Assembly (NCBI GenBank): GCA_003554965.1
Contig: PWHR01000046.1
Location: 1-56,148 of the forward strand
Reading direction: 5' to 3'
From: Thermoplasmata archaeon
GTDB taxonomy: Archaea; Thermoplasmatota; Thermoplasmata; Halarchaeoplasmatales; Halarchaeoplasmataceae
DNA: 56,148 bases
Each line of letters begins with the position of its first letter. Positions within the stretch are counted from its first letter, which is position 1. Below are positions 56,097 through 56,148 of the stretch, piece by piece. Both the position numbers and the translations under genes were made by a program. Below the pieces are notes generated by a model. That model worked only from the letters and a program-made list of their open reading frames with translations, did no database searches and was not told the DNA's origin.

Positions 56097-56148
56097 CTTT
56101 CCGGTTCCCCGAAACCGTTTATTACATGTATAATCATGCAACCGTTTT

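Overview
The window is chromosomal DNA of a mesophilic-looking, salt-adapted archaeon. Archaeal marks are the GPN-loop GTPase, the CTP-dependent riboflavin kinase, DtdA-type D-aminoacyl-tRNA deacylase, a hexulose-phosphate synthase/RraA fusion, a KEOPS subunit (Cgi121), an HbYX-ended PAC2 chaperone, a box C/D guide RNA and TATA boxes about 25 bases ahead of many (near-)leaderless starts. Strongly acidic proteins and a DUF5828 homologue (a family I know from haloarchaea) suggest a halophile. The lineage cannot be fixed from the sequence; a salt-adapted euryarchaeon or Thermoplasmatota member is my guess. I see no insertion sequence, CRISPR array or prophage.

Layout. 1-5.4 kb: a PatB-type lyase/aminotransferase, two small membrane proteins, DUF5828 plus a PiT phosphate permease, and an ArsR/ACR3 arsenic operon. 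5.4-11.8 kb: a DUF116 / MobB-ferredoxin fusion / Cgi121 operon, a DRG GTPase, hypA-hypD, an isoaspartyl peptidase and an unrecognised acidic protein. 11.8-36 kb: a tail-anchored helix-hairpin-helix protein and then four giant paralogous surface proteins (about 1500-2220 residues), each starting with an archaeal type IV pilin-like N-terminus and continuing into CARDB, degenerate GATase1-like, von Willebrand A (three of four) and jelly-roll domains. They form two translationally coupled pairs and fill about 41% of the window. 36.1-39.4 kb: facing away from them, nine small genes for coiled-coil, single-span membrane, zinc-ribbon, PRC-barrel, beta-barrel and cysteine-rich proteins. 39.4-56 kb: mostly housekeeping genes (GPN GTPase, regulator, aminotransferase, ArgF, PurC, Nudix, PAC2, HPS-RraA, DtdA, COG1407 phosphoesterase, COG0170 kinase, RibK, PurQ, tRNA-Pro, a hexapeptide-repeat protein, a regulator), with one more remarkable membrane protein (seven-bladed propeller outside, coiled coil and HhH inside).

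The best candidate for an undescribed system is the divergent locus 13.0-39.0 kb: giant vWA-bearing pilin-like proteins on one strand and a cytoplasmic/membrane coiled-coil module on the other, sharing a 176-bp control region with a perfect palindrome. A plausible reading (inference) is an envelope-anchored adhesive or structural filament system with its own inner-face scaffold.

The only stretch over 300 bases without a conventional gene (40744-41162) is dense with signal. It holds a perfectly palindromic bidirectional TATA element flanked by two copies of a 20-bp direct repeat, a 23-codon micropeptide gene with an ideal ribosome site, and a well-formed box C/D guide RNA whose two guides both contain the complement of the CUCAUA sequence of a methionine anticodon loop.
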